From NCBI RefSeq assembly GCF_030403775.1, contig NZ_JAQMWQ010000023.1, positions 34,544 to 98,543 on the forward strand: 64,000 nucleotides of DNA, written 5' to 3'. The stretch comes from Paenibacillus sp. BSR1-1. Its GTDB lineage: Bacteria; Bacillota; Bacilli; Bacillales; Cytobacillaceae. How positions within the stretch are numbered: position 1 is the first letter of the stretch; every line of letters starts with the position of its first letter. The position numbers and the translations under genes are program-made. Under the pieces are notes generated by a model. It searched no databases, was not told the origin of the DNA, and was given only the letters and a program-made list of their open reading frames with translations. Positions 18,745 through 28,195 of the stretch are shown here, one piece after another.

Positions 18745-19986
18745 GTGAAGAAAATTGTAGTTATATCTGATTTTATTGAGGGTCAGCCAGTGGTGGCATC
18801 GGTTCGATTTTCGGAAGTCATGAGATATATTAATAAAAGCTACTGCCTATATATTATCAATGATATGAAATATGGTGGCCAAATCAGTGAATTTGCAAAT
18901 ATGAATTTAAAATATTATAGTACTGAAACTAAATTAAGTAATCAAATTGGAGACAAGCAAAACAAAAAGGGGAAAATAGAAAAATTCCTTAGAAATCCCT
19001 TTGTTCTTAAAGTTTGGAGGAACATTAAATATAGTAATACCCTATTTAAAAGAAAGAATAAAAAATTATTTCAAGAACTAACAACACTTTTTTCTGAAGA
19101 AAAAATTGAATGCGTTTTGGTAACTATTCCTGATATCTATGGACTTTATATATTGAATTTTATAAAAAAACATTACCCCTCAATTCCAATTGTAATAGAA
19201 ATTAGAGATATTATTAACCATTCAATTGGAAAGGGGAATCCTAGGTTTATATATAGAAAAGCAGAAAAATTAATTTGTAAATATGCAGATGGCATCATAG
19301 CATTGAGTAATGGTATTGCAGATTATTACTCTAAATTAATTAGAAAAGAAATGAATATAAAATTAATAAAAAATGGTTATAATCATGAGAATTTTATAGA
19401 TTGTAAATATAACAATAATTTGGCTTGTAAAAAAGCATTAACCTTAGCACATGTTGGATCAATTTATAAAGGAAGAAACATAGGGGACTTTATAAAAGGG
19501 TTAGTATTATTTGCAGAGGAAACGGGGATAAACATTGTTTTTAACATAGTAGGTGTACTTGATAATCAAGCCTACGATGAAATTGATCAAATTCAAAAAT
19601 CAAAAAATATAAAGGTTAATGTAATTGGTACATTACCACATTCCCAAGCAATTCAAGTATTAAAAGAGTGTGATATATCTGTAATTGTTACTCACAAATC
19701 TGGTAGTGATTTTGCTATTCCTGGAAAAACATTTGAATATATTGGTGCAAGTAAACCAATCATTGCTGTTACAGAGGACAATGAATTAATTTCACTAGTT
19801 AATAAAAAATACGGGGAATGTGCAAGTCATAATCCTATGGATATTTGTAGAAAGTTGAAGGCAATATTAGAAACAAAGTATGATTTTTCAGATAAGCTAA
19901 AGTATTCTAGAAGGAACCAGGCGGAAGAAATAATAAGATTCATAGAATCAACTATCAATGTTAAAGTAAAGGAGGAGTGGCATTGA
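18745..19986 (+). CDS. Glycosyltransferase family 4
   Basis: A 413-residue GT-B glycosyltransferase. It starts MKKIVVISDFIEGQPVVASV and shows IEIRDII, an ALSNGIADYYSK segment and the donor-site motif GKTFEYIGASKPIIAVTEDN. An in-frame ATG at 18730 exists, but its following GGAGG is placed correctly for the GTG at 18745. The end of the gene overlaps the next start. The substrate is unknown; the position implies one step in EPS repeat assembly. Confidence 0.87.
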   Translation: MKKIVVISDFIEGQPVVASVRFSEVMRYINKSYCLYIINDMKYGGQISEFANMNLKYYSTETKLSNQIGDKQNKKGKIEKFLRNPFVLKVWRNIKYSNTLFKRKNKKLFQELTTLFSEEKIECVLVTIPDIYGLYILNFIKKHYPSIPIVIEIRDIINHSIGKGNPRFIYRKAEKLICKYADGIIALSNGIADYYSKLIRKEMNIKLIKNGYNHENFIDCKYNNNLACKKALTLAHVGSIYKGRNIGDFIKGLVLFAEETGINIVFNIVGVLDNQAYDEIDQIQKSKNIKVNVIGTLPHSQAIQVLKECDISVIVTHKSGSDFAIPGKTFEYIGASKPIIAVTEDNELISLVNKKYGECASHNPMDICRKLKAILETKYDFSDKLKYSRRNQAEEIIRFIESTINVKVKEEWH

Positions 19987-21080
19987 AAGTCCTATTCCAA
20001 ACAAGAATAAATGTGTTTGAACGCAGAGGTGGGGATACTGTTCAGTTATTAAAAACAAAAGAATTTATAGAAAAGCTGTATCCTGAAATAGAAATTGATA
20101 TTATCAACGAACCTGATATTGATCTATCAGATTATGATATTGTCCATATATTCAATTTATTAAGACCTCAAGAAACTGCATTATATGTAGAAAATGCAAA
20201 AAGACAAAATAAAAAGGTCGCTCTCTCCACAATATATTGGAAATCTGAAGAGTTTGAAAAGTTGGCTCAAATTGGATTAAGAAGATTTGTTAATAAACTT
20301 ATCAGTTACGAAAGCATAGAAAAAATAAGAGCGATGTATAGATATTATCTGGACGGAGAAAAACATAAAGGGACATTACTAGTGATTCAGAAAGGTTTTC
20401 AAAATTTACAAAAATATATAGTCCAAAACTCTGATATTCTTTTACCAAATGGTGAGGGAGAAATAACGCTACTGAAAAAGGAATTGGAACTCCAGCAAAT
20501 TTCAGAATATGTTGTTGTACCCAATGCGATAGATACTCATATATTTTCACCTAATAAAATTCCCCAAACTGATAGAGAAATAATATTATGCGTTGGGAGA
20601 ATCGAACCACGGAAAAATCAACTTAATTTAGTAAAAGCCGTTAAAGAATTACCTTATAAAGTTTATTTAGTTGGAAAGGCACACCCTACTCAGAAAAAAT
20701 ATTATGAGAACGTAAAAGAAGCTTCAGGAGAAAATGTAGTAATTGTGGACGAAATGAATCAAGAAGAGCTAAGTAAATTATATCAAAGGGCAAAGGTTCA
20801 TGTTTTACCGAGTTGGTATGATACTCCAGGTTTAGTATCTTTAGAAGCAGCTATGAATAGATGTAATATTGTTGTCACTGATAGAGGGACAACCAAAGAG
20901 TATTTTGGTGATTTAGCTTTTTATTGTGAACCGAATAATATAGAAAGTATTAGAAAAAGTATAATTGCTGCTTATAATGCGGAATACAATAAAAAATTAG
21001 AAAATAGAATATTACAAAATTATACATGGGAAAACACTGCAAAGAAAACAGTAGAAGGTTATAAAAAAATATTGGGATAA
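19983..21080 (+). CDS. Glycosyltransferase family 4
   Basis: A 365-residue GT-B enzyme: MKVLFQTRINVFERRGGDTVQ at the N-terminus, PNAIDTHIFSP in the linker, ILCVGRIEPRKNQLNLVKAV and SWYDTPGLVSLEAAMNRCN in the donor domain. The chosen TTG is seven bases after GGAGG and overlaps the stop of the upstream gene by four bases, so translation is probably coupled. An in-frame GTG at 19977 touches the ribosome site and is less likely. Confidence 0.87.
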   Translation: MKVLFQTRINVFERRGGDTVQLLKTKEFIEKLYPEIEIDIINEPDIDLSDYDIVHIFNLLRPQETALYVENAKRQNKKVALSTIYWKSEEFEKLAQIGLRRFVNKLISYESIEKIRAMYRYYLDGEKHKGTLLVIQKGFQNLQKYIVQNSDILLPNGEGEITLLKKELELQQISEYVVVPNAIDTHIFSPNKIPQTDREIILCVGRIEPRKNQLNLVKAVKELPYKVYLVGKAHPTQKKYYENVKEASGENVVIVDEMNQEELSKLYQRAKVHVLPSWYDTPGLVSLEAAMNRCNIVVTDRGTTKEYFGDLAFYCEPNNIESIRKSIIAAYNAEYNKKLENRILQNYTWENTAKKTVEGYKKILG

Positions 21081-21096
21081 TTTCTAGGTGGAAAAT

Positions 21097-22251
21097 ATGA
21101 AAAACATTTTTATTATCGGATCAAAAGGCATACCAGCAAAATATGGGGGATTTGAAACATTTGTTGAGAACTTAACAGCAGAGCAGAATAATAAAGACAT
21201 AAAATATCACGTGTCCTGCTTAGCTGAAAATGATAAAGAATTCGAATATAATGGAGCTCGATGTTTCAATGTTAAGGTTCCGGAAATTGGAAGTGCGAAA
21301 GCTGTTCTCTATGACATTTTAAGTTTAAAAGCAAGTATAAATTATATCCAACAACATAATCTTAAAGATTCTATTATATATATTCTTGCTTGTCGAATTG
21401 GTCCATTCATGTCTTATTACAAAGGAACATTAAAAAAATTAGGTATTCAGATTTTTGTAAACCCGGATGGACATGAGTGGAAAAGAAGTAAATGGAATGC
21501 ATTTATAAGAAGGTACTGGAAGTTATCAGAACGTTTAATGGTTAAACATGCTGATTTATTAGTTTGTGATTCAAAAGGCATTGAATCCTATATCCAATCT
21601 GATTATAGACAATATAGTCCAAAAACAACTTTTATTGCTTATGGTGCCGATGTAACCCTTTCAACTCTTTTCGATGATGATCAGGCTTTACAGCAATGGT
21701 ATTCAAAACACCAGGTAAGATCTAATGATTATTATTTAGTGGTTGGACGATTTGTGCCAGAAAATAACTATGAATTAATTGTTCGAGAGTTTATAAAGTC
21801 AAGTTCAAAAAAAGATTTGGTTATTATTTCAAATGTGGAACAAAATCAGTTCTTTCAGGACTTATTGGCAAATACAAAATTTGATAAGGATTCTAGAATT
21901 AAATTTGTTGGAACTGTCTATAACCAAGAACTTCTAAAGAAGATTAGAGAAAATGCGTTTGCATATTTTCATGGTCATGAAGTAGGTGGAACAAATCCAT
22001 CATTATTGGAAGCTTTAGCATCAACCAAACTCAATCTTTTATTAGATGTAGTGTTCAATAAAGAAGTTGGAGAAGATGGGGCAGTTTATTTTTCTAAAGA
22101 AGAAGGTTCGTTAGGAAATTTAATAAATAAAGTTGAACAGTATTCTAAAGAACAAATTAATCAACTTGGTGAAAAAGCAAAATCCCGCATAATTAACGAA
22201 TATTCTTGGGATAAAATTGTTAGTGACTACGAGAATTTATTCTTGAAATAA
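21097..22251 (+). CDS. DUF1972-type glycosyltransferase (rhamnosyltransferase-like)
   Basis: A 384-residue glycosyltransferase whose N-terminus, IIGSKGIPAKYGGFETFVEN, matches the DUF1972 domain of capsule and EPS transferases often annotated as beta-1,4-rhamnosyltransferases. A GT1-type C-terminal half has VVGRFVPENNYELIVREF and GTNPSLLEALAS. TAGGTGG precedes the ATG. It is the last gene of the first EPS operon, followed at once by a strong terminator. Confidence 0.86.
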   Translation: MKNIFIIGSKGIPAKYGGFETFVENLTAEQNNKDIKYHVSCLAENDKEFEYNGARCFNVKVPEIGSAKAVLYDILSLKASINYIQQHNLKDSIIYILACRIGPFMSYYKGTLKKLGIQIFVNPDGHEWKRSKWNAFIRRYWKLSERLMVKHADLLVCDSKGIESYIQSDYRQYSPKTTFIAYGADVTLSTLFDDDQALQQWYSKHQVRSNDYYLVVGRFVPENNYELIVREFIKSSSKKDLVIISNVEQNQFFQDLLANTKFDKDSRIKFVGTVYNQELLKKIRENAFAYFHGHEVGGTNPSLLEALASTKLNLLLDVVFNKEVGEDGAVYFSKEEGSLGNLINKVEQYSKEQINQLGEKAKSRIINEYSWDKIVSDYENLFLK

Positions 22252-22287
22252 ACAAAAAGGGGTTAATCTGATTAACCTCTTTTTGTT
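22251..22287 (+). terminator. Terminator of the first EPS operon
   Basis: AACAAAAAGGGGTTAA pairs with TTAACCTCTTTTTGTT around a five-base loop; the 3' arm supplies the T-run. It begins on the last base of the stop codon of the preceding gene. Confidence 0.85.
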
Positions 22288-22365
22288 ATTGTTGATGGTG
22301 TCTTAATATTTAATATTTTTCACATAACATAATTTTTATTATTTGTTTAAAATATGGAAGTTTAA

Positions 22366-23511
22366 ATGAATAACCATGTTAAAGTAATGACTGTTTTTGG
22401 CACTAGACCAGAAGCAATAAAAATGGCACCACTTGTAAAGGAATTAGAAAGAAATAATGATAAAATCAAATCGATTGTAGCTGTTACAGCACAACACAGA
22501 GAAATGTTGGACCAAGTATTAAATATTTTTGATATTTCCCCTGAATATGATTTAAATATAATGAAAGACAGACAAACATTAGTCGATGTTACAATGCGTA
22601 GTTTAGAAGGTTTAAACGAAATTTTCCAAAAGGTTAAACCTGACATTGTATTAGTTCACGGTGACACGACCACCACTTTTGTAGCAAGTTTGGCCGCGCT
22701 CTATAATTCAATTCCTATCGGTCATGTAGAAGCGGGGCTTCGGACAAGAAATAAATATTCCCCATACCCAGAAGAAATGAACAGGTAACTTACTGGTGTA
22801 TTGGCAGATTTACATTTTGCACCAACAAATAAATCCAAGGAAAATCTTTTAGCAGAGGAAAAAGGGGAAGAAGCCATTTTTATTACTGGAAACACGGCAA
22901 TTGATGCTTTAAAGACAACAGTTAAATCTAATTACACGCATCCCGTTTTAGATAAATTAGGGTACGATAGATTAGTCTTGATGACGGCACATCGTCGAGA
23001 AAATATTGGACAACCAATGGAAAATATGTTTAATGCAATTAAAAGATTAGTTGATATGCACAAAGATATACAAGTAGTATATCCAGTTCATATGAATCCC
23101 GTAGTACGTGAAATAGCAAATAGTGTTCTTGGTGAAAATGACAGAATCCATTTAATAGAGCCGTTAGACGTTATTGATTTCCATAACTTTGCCTCAAGAG
23201 CGTATCTAATACTAACCGACTCTGGTGGTGTACAAGAAGAAGCTCCATCATTAGGAGTGCCTGTCTTAGTAATTAGGGATACAACCGAGCGTCCTGAAGG
23301 AGTATCAGCTGGTACGTTAAAATTAGCAGGTACAGAAGAAGAAGATATTTTTAATTTAGCAAATGAGCTTTTATCTAACAAAAGTGCTCATGACCAAATG
23401 GCTAAGGCTTCTAATCCATATGGGGATGGGAATGCTTCAAAAAGAATCGTTAACGCAATTCTTTACTGGAAGGGGATTTTTGTAGAGAGGCCAAGTGACT
23501 TTGAAGTGTAA
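22366..23511 (+). pseudogene. mnaA: UDP-GlcNAc 2-epimerase broken by an in-frame stop
   Basis: Encodes the non-hydrolysing epimerase that makes UDP-ManNAc. Both halves are well conserved: GTRPEAIKMAPLVKEL, HGDTTTTFVASLAALY and HVEAGLRT before the break, and LTDSGGVQEEAPSLG and TTERPEG after it. The frame is unbroken over about 381 codons except for a TAA at 22786-22788, after PYPEEMNR, where the family has Gln (MNRQLTGVLADL). A CAA-to-TAA change explains it. Its product would feed the dehydrogenase at 8221. Sequencing error or a restart at the TTG 22801 cannot be excluded; restart would not give a full catalytic site. Confidence 0.85.
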
Positions 23512-23641
23512 GTAAATTCATTTCAATTTCTCAAGGGGACATTATAAGCGGTTTGAATTGTTATTGAAAATTAATTCAATAGTAGTGGATATCGTCCAAA
23601 ATTTAATGGTCTTAAAAAATGAAAGGTGATGTTATATTTAA

Positions 23642-24520
23642 ATGAAGGGAATTATTCTTGCAGGTGGAAGTGGGACGCGACTATATCCATTAACAATGGT
23701 GACAAGTAAACAACTTTTACCAATCTATGATAAACCAATGATTTTTTATCCACTTTCAACATTGATGCTCGCCGGAATTCGTGATATTTTAATCATTTCT
23801 ACTCCTGAGGATACACCACGTTTTCAGGCATTGTTAGGAGATGGTTCTCAGTTTGGTATAAATCTTCAATATAGAGTTCAACCAAGCCCGGATGGTTTAG
23901 CCCAGGCTTTTTTAATTGGGGAAGAGTTTATAGGTAATGATTCAGTTGCAATGATTTTAGGTGACAATATCTACTATGGTAGTGGTATGCGAAAAATGCT
24001 TCAACGAGCAGCGCAAAAGGAAACAGGAGCAACAGTTTTTGGATATCATGTACAAGATCCCGAGCGTTTTGGAGTAGTTGAGTTCGATAAGAATGGCAAA
24101 GTATTAAGTATTGAAGAAAAACCAGAAATTCCAAAATCCAATTATGCTGTTACTGGTTTATATTTCTATGACAATAAGATTGTAGATATTGCAAAAAATG
24201 TCAAGCCTTCATCACGTGGAGAATTAGAAATTACCTCAGTTAATGAAGCATATTTACAACTGGGCGAACTCGAGGTAGAACTTCTTGGTCGAGGTTTTAC
24301 GTGGTTAGACACAGGGACACATCAAAGTTTGGTGGAAGCAACCAATTTTGTTAAGACTATTGAGGAACATCAAGGTATTAAAATCGCAGCTCCTGAAGAA
24401 ATTGCTTATATTAATGGCTGGATTGGGATAGGAGAATTACTAGAATCTGGTGAAAAATTCTCTAAAACAGGTTATGGTCAATACCTATTGAAAGTAGCAA
24501 ATGGAAGCATAAAGTACTAA
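23642..24520 (+). CDS. rmlA: Glucose-1-phosphate thymidylyltransferase
   Basis: First step of dTDP-L-rhamnose synthesis, making dTDP-glucose from glucose 1-phosphate and dTTP. The 292-residue protein begins MKGIILAGGSGTRLYPLT and shows the KQLLPIYDKPMIFYPLS, LGDNIYYG and FTWLDTGTH motifs in order. AAAGGTGAT lies somewhat far upstream (about 12 bases) of the ATG. It heads a four-gene rml operon. Confidence 0.96.
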   Translation: MKGIILAGGSGTRLYPLTMVTSKQLLPIYDKPMIFYPLSTLMLAGIRDILIISTPEDTPRFQALLGDGSQFGINLQYRVQPSPDGLAQAFLIGEEFIGNDSVAMILGDNIYYGSGMRKMLQRAAQKETGATVFGYHVQDPERFGVVEFDKNGKVLSIEEKPEIPKSNYAVTGLYFYDNKIVDIAKNVKPSSRGELEITSVNEAYLQLGELEVELLGRGFTWLDTGTHQSLVEATNFVKTIEEHQGIKIAAPEEIAYINGWIGIGELLESGEKFSKTGYGQYLLKVANGSIKY

Positions 24521-24535
24521 ATAGAGGTGTTATTA

Positions 24536-25096
24536 GTGAATGTAATTGAATCTTCCTTACAGGGAGTAAAGATCATTGAACCCAAGGTATTTGGTGATCA
24601 TCGTGGCTGGTTCATGGAAACCTATAGTGTAGCAACATTTAAAGAAGCGGGTATCGGAATTAATTTTGTTCAAGATAATCAGTCTTTTTCTGCATCAAAA
24701 GGCACATTAAGAGGTTTACATTACCAACTTAATCCAAAAGCTCAAATTAAACTGGTTCGTTGTACAAAAGGTGCTATATTTGATGTAGCGGTAGATATTC
24801 GAAAGGGAAGTCCAACTTTCGGTAAATGGTTTGGTATTGAACTAAGTGCGGAAAATAAAAGGCAATTATTAATTCCAAAGGGATTTGCACATGGTTTCAT
24901 GACATTAACAGACGATGTAGAAGTTCAATATAAAGTGGACGAATTGTATGCTCCAGAATGTGATCGGGGCATTATCTGGAATGATCCTTCTATTGGAATT
25001 GAGTGGCCAATAGAAATTACACCTGTTTTGTCAGCGAAAGATGAGAAAGCACAACTATTAGCAGATGCTGAAAATAACTTTATTTATGGAGAGTAA
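24536..25096 (+). CDS. rmlC: dTDP-4-dehydrorhamnose 3,5-epimerase
   Basis: Third enzyme of the rhamnose pathway. The 186-residue cupin protein has FGDHRGWFMETY, QDNQSFSASKGTLRGLHYQ with the catalytic histidine, VDIRKGSPTFG and PKGFAHGFM. The GTG at 24536 is chosen because AGAGGTG (24523-24529) sits seven bases before it; the in-frame GTG at 24527 is inside that site. It is 15 bases after rmlA. Confidence 0.95.
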   Translation: MNVIESSLQGVKIIEPKVFGDHRGWFMETYSVATFKEAGIGINFVQDNQSFSASKGTLRGLHYQLNPKAQIKLVRCTKGAIFDVAVDIRKGSPTFGKWFGIELSAENKRQLLIPKGFAHGFMTLTDDVEVQYKVDELYAPECDRGIIWNDPSIGIEWPIEITPVLSAKDEKAQLLADAENNFIYGE

Positions 25097-25099
25097 TCA

Positions 25100-25954
25100 A
25101 TGAAAATTCTAGTAACTGGCTATACTGGACAGCTTGGGTATGATGTTGTACGTGAAGGTTTAGACCGTGGTTTAGATATGGTTGGTGTTGGTTCAAAAGA
25201 TTTGAACATAACGGATGAAAGCTCAGTTTACCAGTATGTACAGGAGGTAAATCCCGATGCGATTATTCATTGTGCGGCATATACAGCCGTTGACAAGGCG
25301 GAAGACGATAGAGAGAGTTGCTGGAAGGTAAATGTTGAGGGCACAAAGTACTTAACGAATGCAGCAAAAAAGATAAATGCAAAATTTATGTATATCAGTA
25401 CTGACTATGTATTTGATGGTATGGGAGAAACTCCTTTTATTGAAACAGATAATCCCAACCCGATTGGATATTACGGTCGTACTAAGTATGAAGCTGAAAA
25501 AGTTGTGGAGTCTCTTTTATCAGAAGCGTTTATTGTTAGAATATCCTGGGTTTTTGGTATAAATGGTAATAATTTTGTGAAAACGATGTTAAGGTTATCG
25601 GAAACTTGTAATGAATTAGATGTAGTAGGTGATCAAATAGGATCTCCTACTAATACCTATGATTTATCACGTCTACTATTAGACATGATTCAAACCGATA
25701 AATTTGGTGTTTATCATGCAACAAATGAGGGATATTGTAGTTGGGCCGAATTTGCAAAAGAAATCTTTCTTCTTGCAGACAGACCGGTTAAAGTGAATTC
25801 GATAACAACAGAAGAATATCCAACTAGAGCAATTCGTCCAAAAAACTCCCGATTGTCTAAGCAAAAATTAATTGATAATGGTTTTAAACCCTTACCCTAC
25901 TGGCAGGAATCATTAAAACAATATTTAAATGCATTAAAACATGAGGTGAAATAA
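25100..25954 (+). CDS. rmlD: dTDP-4-dehydrorhamnose reductase
   Basis: Last step of the pathway, reducing the 4-keto group to give dTDP-L-rhamnose. The 284-residue SDR protein has VTGYTGQLGYDV for cofactor binding, AAYTAVDKAE, STDYVFDG and the active-site Tyr and Lys in YYGRTKYEAE. It starts three bases after rmlC and its stop overlaps the rmlB start by one base, so the genes are translated as a unit. Confidence 0.95.
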   Translation: MKILVTGYTGQLGYDVVREGLDRGLDMVGVGSKDLNITDESSVYQYVQEVNPDAIIHCAAYTAVDKAEDDRESCWKVNVEGTKYLTNAAKKINAKFMYISTDYVFDGMGETPFIETDNPNPIGYYGRTKYEAEKVVESLLSEAFIVRISWVFGINGNNFVKTMLRLSETCNELDVVGDQIGSPTNTYDLSRLLLDMIQTDKFGVYHATNEGYCSWAEFAKEIFLLADRPVKVNSITTEEYPTRAIRPKNSRLSKQKLIDNGFKPLPYWQESLKQYLNALKHEVK

Positions 25955-26979
25955 TGGCTAGAAAAAAGATATTGGTAACGGGCGGAGCAGGATTCATAGG
26001 TGGGAACTTTGTACAATATATGGTTAATAAATATCCTCATTATGATATTTTTAATCTTGATCTATTAACATATGCTGGTGATTTAACAAAGCACCGTGAA
26101 ATCGAAAAGAAAGATAACTACTTTTTCGTAAAGGTTGATATTGCAGATCGTGAATCGATTATGTCACTCTTTGAAAAGGAAAAGTTTGATTATGTGGCTC
26201 ACTTTGCAGCTGAGAGCCATGTGGACCGCTCAATAACTGAGCCAGGAATATTTGTGCAAACCAATGTTTTAGGAACGCAAGTATTATTAGATGCTGCAAA
26301 GCAGATTAATGTAACTAAGTTTGTTCATGTTTCAACAGATGAAGTATATGGCGAATTAGATATTGACCCAACTACATTCTTTACAGAAGAAACTCCTTTA
26401 CAACCAAATAGCCCATATAGTGCAAGTAAGGCTTCATCTGATTTACTGGTACGTGCTTATCATGAAACGTTTGGCCTTCCTATGAACATTACACGTTGTT
26501 CAAATAATTATGGACCGTTTCATTTTCCAGAGAAGTTAATTCCATTAACAATTTCTCGTGTTCTTAATGATGAAAAAGTACCAGTATATGGAGATGGTAA
26601 GAATATCCGTGACTGGTTACATGTAATAGATCACTGTGCAGCTATTGACCTTGTTTTACATAAAGGTATTAATGGCGAAGTCTATAATGTTGGCGGTCAT
26701 AATGAACGGAAAAATATAGAAGTTGTTAAAACGATTATTTCCACCTTAGGAAAATCAGAAGACCTGATAGAATTTGTTACGGATCGACTGGGGCATGATA
26801 AACGTTATGCTATAGATCCTACTAAATTGGAGAAGTTAGGTTGGAAGCCAAATTATACATTTGAAACTGGGATTGCCCAAACCATTGATTGGTACCTAAA
26901 TAATAAATTGTGGTGGGAGCAAATTATTAATGGGGAATATCAGAATTACTTTAAGAAGCAGTATTCTCTAAATAAATAA
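25954..26979 (+). CDS. rmlB: dTDP-glucose 4,6-dehydratase
   Basis: Second enzyme of the pathway, making the 4-keto-6-deoxy intermediate. The 341-residue extended SDR has VTGGAGFIGGNFVQYM, AAESHVDRSI, VSTDEVYGE and SPYSASKASSDLLV with the catalytic Tyr and Lys. GAGGTGAAATAATG gives the start, overlapping the rmlD stop. A terminator follows 50 bases later. The pathway product is presumably used by the rhamnosyltransferase-like proteins on either side. Confidence 0.96.
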   Translation: MARKKILVTGGAGFIGGNFVQYMVNKYPHYDIFNLDLLTYAGDLTKHREIEKKDNYFFVKVDIADRESIMSLFEKEKFDYVAHFAAESHVDRSITEPGIFVQTNVLGTQVLLDAAKQINVTKFVHVSTDEVYGELDIDPTTFFTEETPLQPNSPYSASKASSDLLVRAYHETFGLPMNITRCSNNYGPFHFPEKLIPLTISRVLNDEKVPVYGDGKNIRDWLHVIDHCAAIDLVLHKGINGEVYNVGGHNERKNIEVVKTIISTLGKSEDLIEFVTDRLGHDKRYAIDPTKLEKLGWKPNYTFETGIAQTIDWYLNNKLWWEQIINGEYQNYFKKQYSLNK

Positions 26980-27028
26980 TATTTTAAAAGTATTTGCCCA
27001 TATATCAACCATAGAGGTCTAGAACTCC

Positions 27029-27063
27029 CCTTTGCCAGCTTTGTTGGCAAAGGTGGATTTTTT
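27029..27063 (+). terminator. Terminator of the rml operon
   Basis: CCTTTGCCA pairs with TGGCAAAGG around a seven-base loop, followed by TGGATTTTTT. Confidence 0.85.
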
Positions 27064-27093
27064 ATATGAAATAACGAGGAGGAATTTTTATAA

Positions 27094-27540
27094 ATGAAAA
27101 AGAAAAGATGGTGGACAGTTGCAGCACTCGTCTGGATGACCTTGATATTTTGCTTTACCCAGCTTCCTTACTTTACAGGCGAAAATACCTCAAAAGCAAT
27201 AAATAAGGTGGTGGTAACAGAGCATAATACTATCAATACTCCTAATGCTGACAATAAAGATATCAATGTTTTAAACATTTTAGTTAGAAAATCAACACAT
27301 GTTACCGTTTTTGGTATTCTTGCGATATTATTATTTAAATCTTTTGAAGTTCACCGTTATTCGTATTTTCTATCCTTGATACTAACATTCCTTTATGCAA
27401 TTACAGATGAATATCATCAATCTTTTATGCCAGGCAGGGTATCTTCTTTTAGAGATGTTTTATTTGATTCATTTGGCGCAATATTAGCCTTATCACTAAT
27501 ATTTTTAATTAAAGTTAAAAGAACCAAAGGGCTTTTATAA
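27094..27540 (+). CDS. VanZ family membrane protein
   Basis: A 148-residue protein with four membrane segments and the VanZ hallmark DEYHQSFMPGR followed by RDVLFDSFGA. VanZ-like proteins are widespread in Firmicutes; the namesake raises teicoplanin resistance, but most members have no known role. Many lie near EPS or envelope genes, as here. GAGGAGGAA precedes the ATG. A hairpin with imperfect stem at 27576-27618 follows. Confidence 0.88.
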   Translation: MKKKRWWTVAALVWMTLIFCFTQLPYFTGENTSKAINKVVVTEHNTINTPNADNKDINVLNILVRKSTHVTVFGILAILLFKSFEVHRYSYFLSLILTFLYAITDEYHQSFMPGRVSSFRDVLFDSFGAILALSLIFLIKVKRTKGLL

Positions 27541-27575
27541 ATTGAAGTAGCTAATTTAATATACGTATGCAAAAT

Positions 27576-27618
27576 AGAGCAAAGTACTTTTTAGTTCAAA
27601 AGTTCTTTACTCTTTTTC
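27576..27618. terminator. Bidirectional terminator after the VanZ-family gene
   Basis: An imperfect stem (AGAG.AAAG.ACTTTT with AAAAGT.CTTT.CTCT) followed by TTTTTC on the plus strand. On the minus strand it follows the 38-residue gene. Confidence 0.6.
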
Positions 27619-27625
27619 ATTTAAT

Positions 27626-27742
27626 TTATTGCAAAAATAGATGAGTAACTAATTTAATCCAACCGAAAAACGCAATCCATAACGGAACACTTAGAGACGT
27701 ACCCCATAATAATCCAACTAATAGATTCCCTTGCTCGTCCAT
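27626..27742 (-). CDS. Small membrane protein (38 aa)
   Basis: A short reverse-strand gene with a good ribosome site (AGGAGTGG) seven bases before its ATG. The product, starting MDEQGNLLVGLLWGTSLSV and ending KLVTHLFLQ, is a single hydrophobic helix with one Trp-Ile-Lys end, so it is probably a membrane peptide. A terminator follows its stop. I do not recognise a family. The binding site, length and composition make it more likely real than not. Confidence 0.5.
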   Translation of the reverse strand: MDEQGNLLVGLLWGTSLSVPLWIAFFGWIKLVTHLFLQ

Positions 27743-27811
27743 AAAATCCACTCCTATCAATGGTTGTAGACAGACAATTGGTGTTTTTTAATTGTATTTT
27801 CATCACTATAA

Positions 27812-27827
27812 TTGCAAACGCTTTCAA
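27812..27827. promoter_or_regulatory. Candidate CcpA binding site (cre)
   Basis: TTGCAAACGCTTTCAA fits every position of the degenerate cre consensus WTGNAANCGNWNNCWW. It sits in the 450-base gap (27743-28195) between the 38-aa gene on the minus strand and the second glycan cluster, about 70 bases upstream of the small gene and 370 upstream of the cluster. Nothing else was recognised in this gap. Confidence 0.4.
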
Positions 27828-28195
27828 TATCAATGGTGCAAATTACCGATATTTTTTTTAATGATAATGTTTGTTAAATGACTCCCTCCAAAAGTTTGAA
27901 CTTTTTAGAATAAAATGGGAATATTGTATTTTAAATATTTAGATAATTATACTATAATTCCTTGTTTAAAAGAAAGGTATTATATCAATTTTACTAGAAA
28001 TCTAATTATGGAAGGAACAAGAATCGTTCAAAAGTAGGGAAAAGTTTGGTAAAATATAAATTACTACAAATATATTGATATTGCGATTTAATTCGACATG
28101 ATCATTTATAAATAATGGGTTTTTAAGGTCATTAATAGTAATAATGTACGGTGTTTTCCTAAATTGATAGTAATAGTAATTAAGGGGGGATTGAG

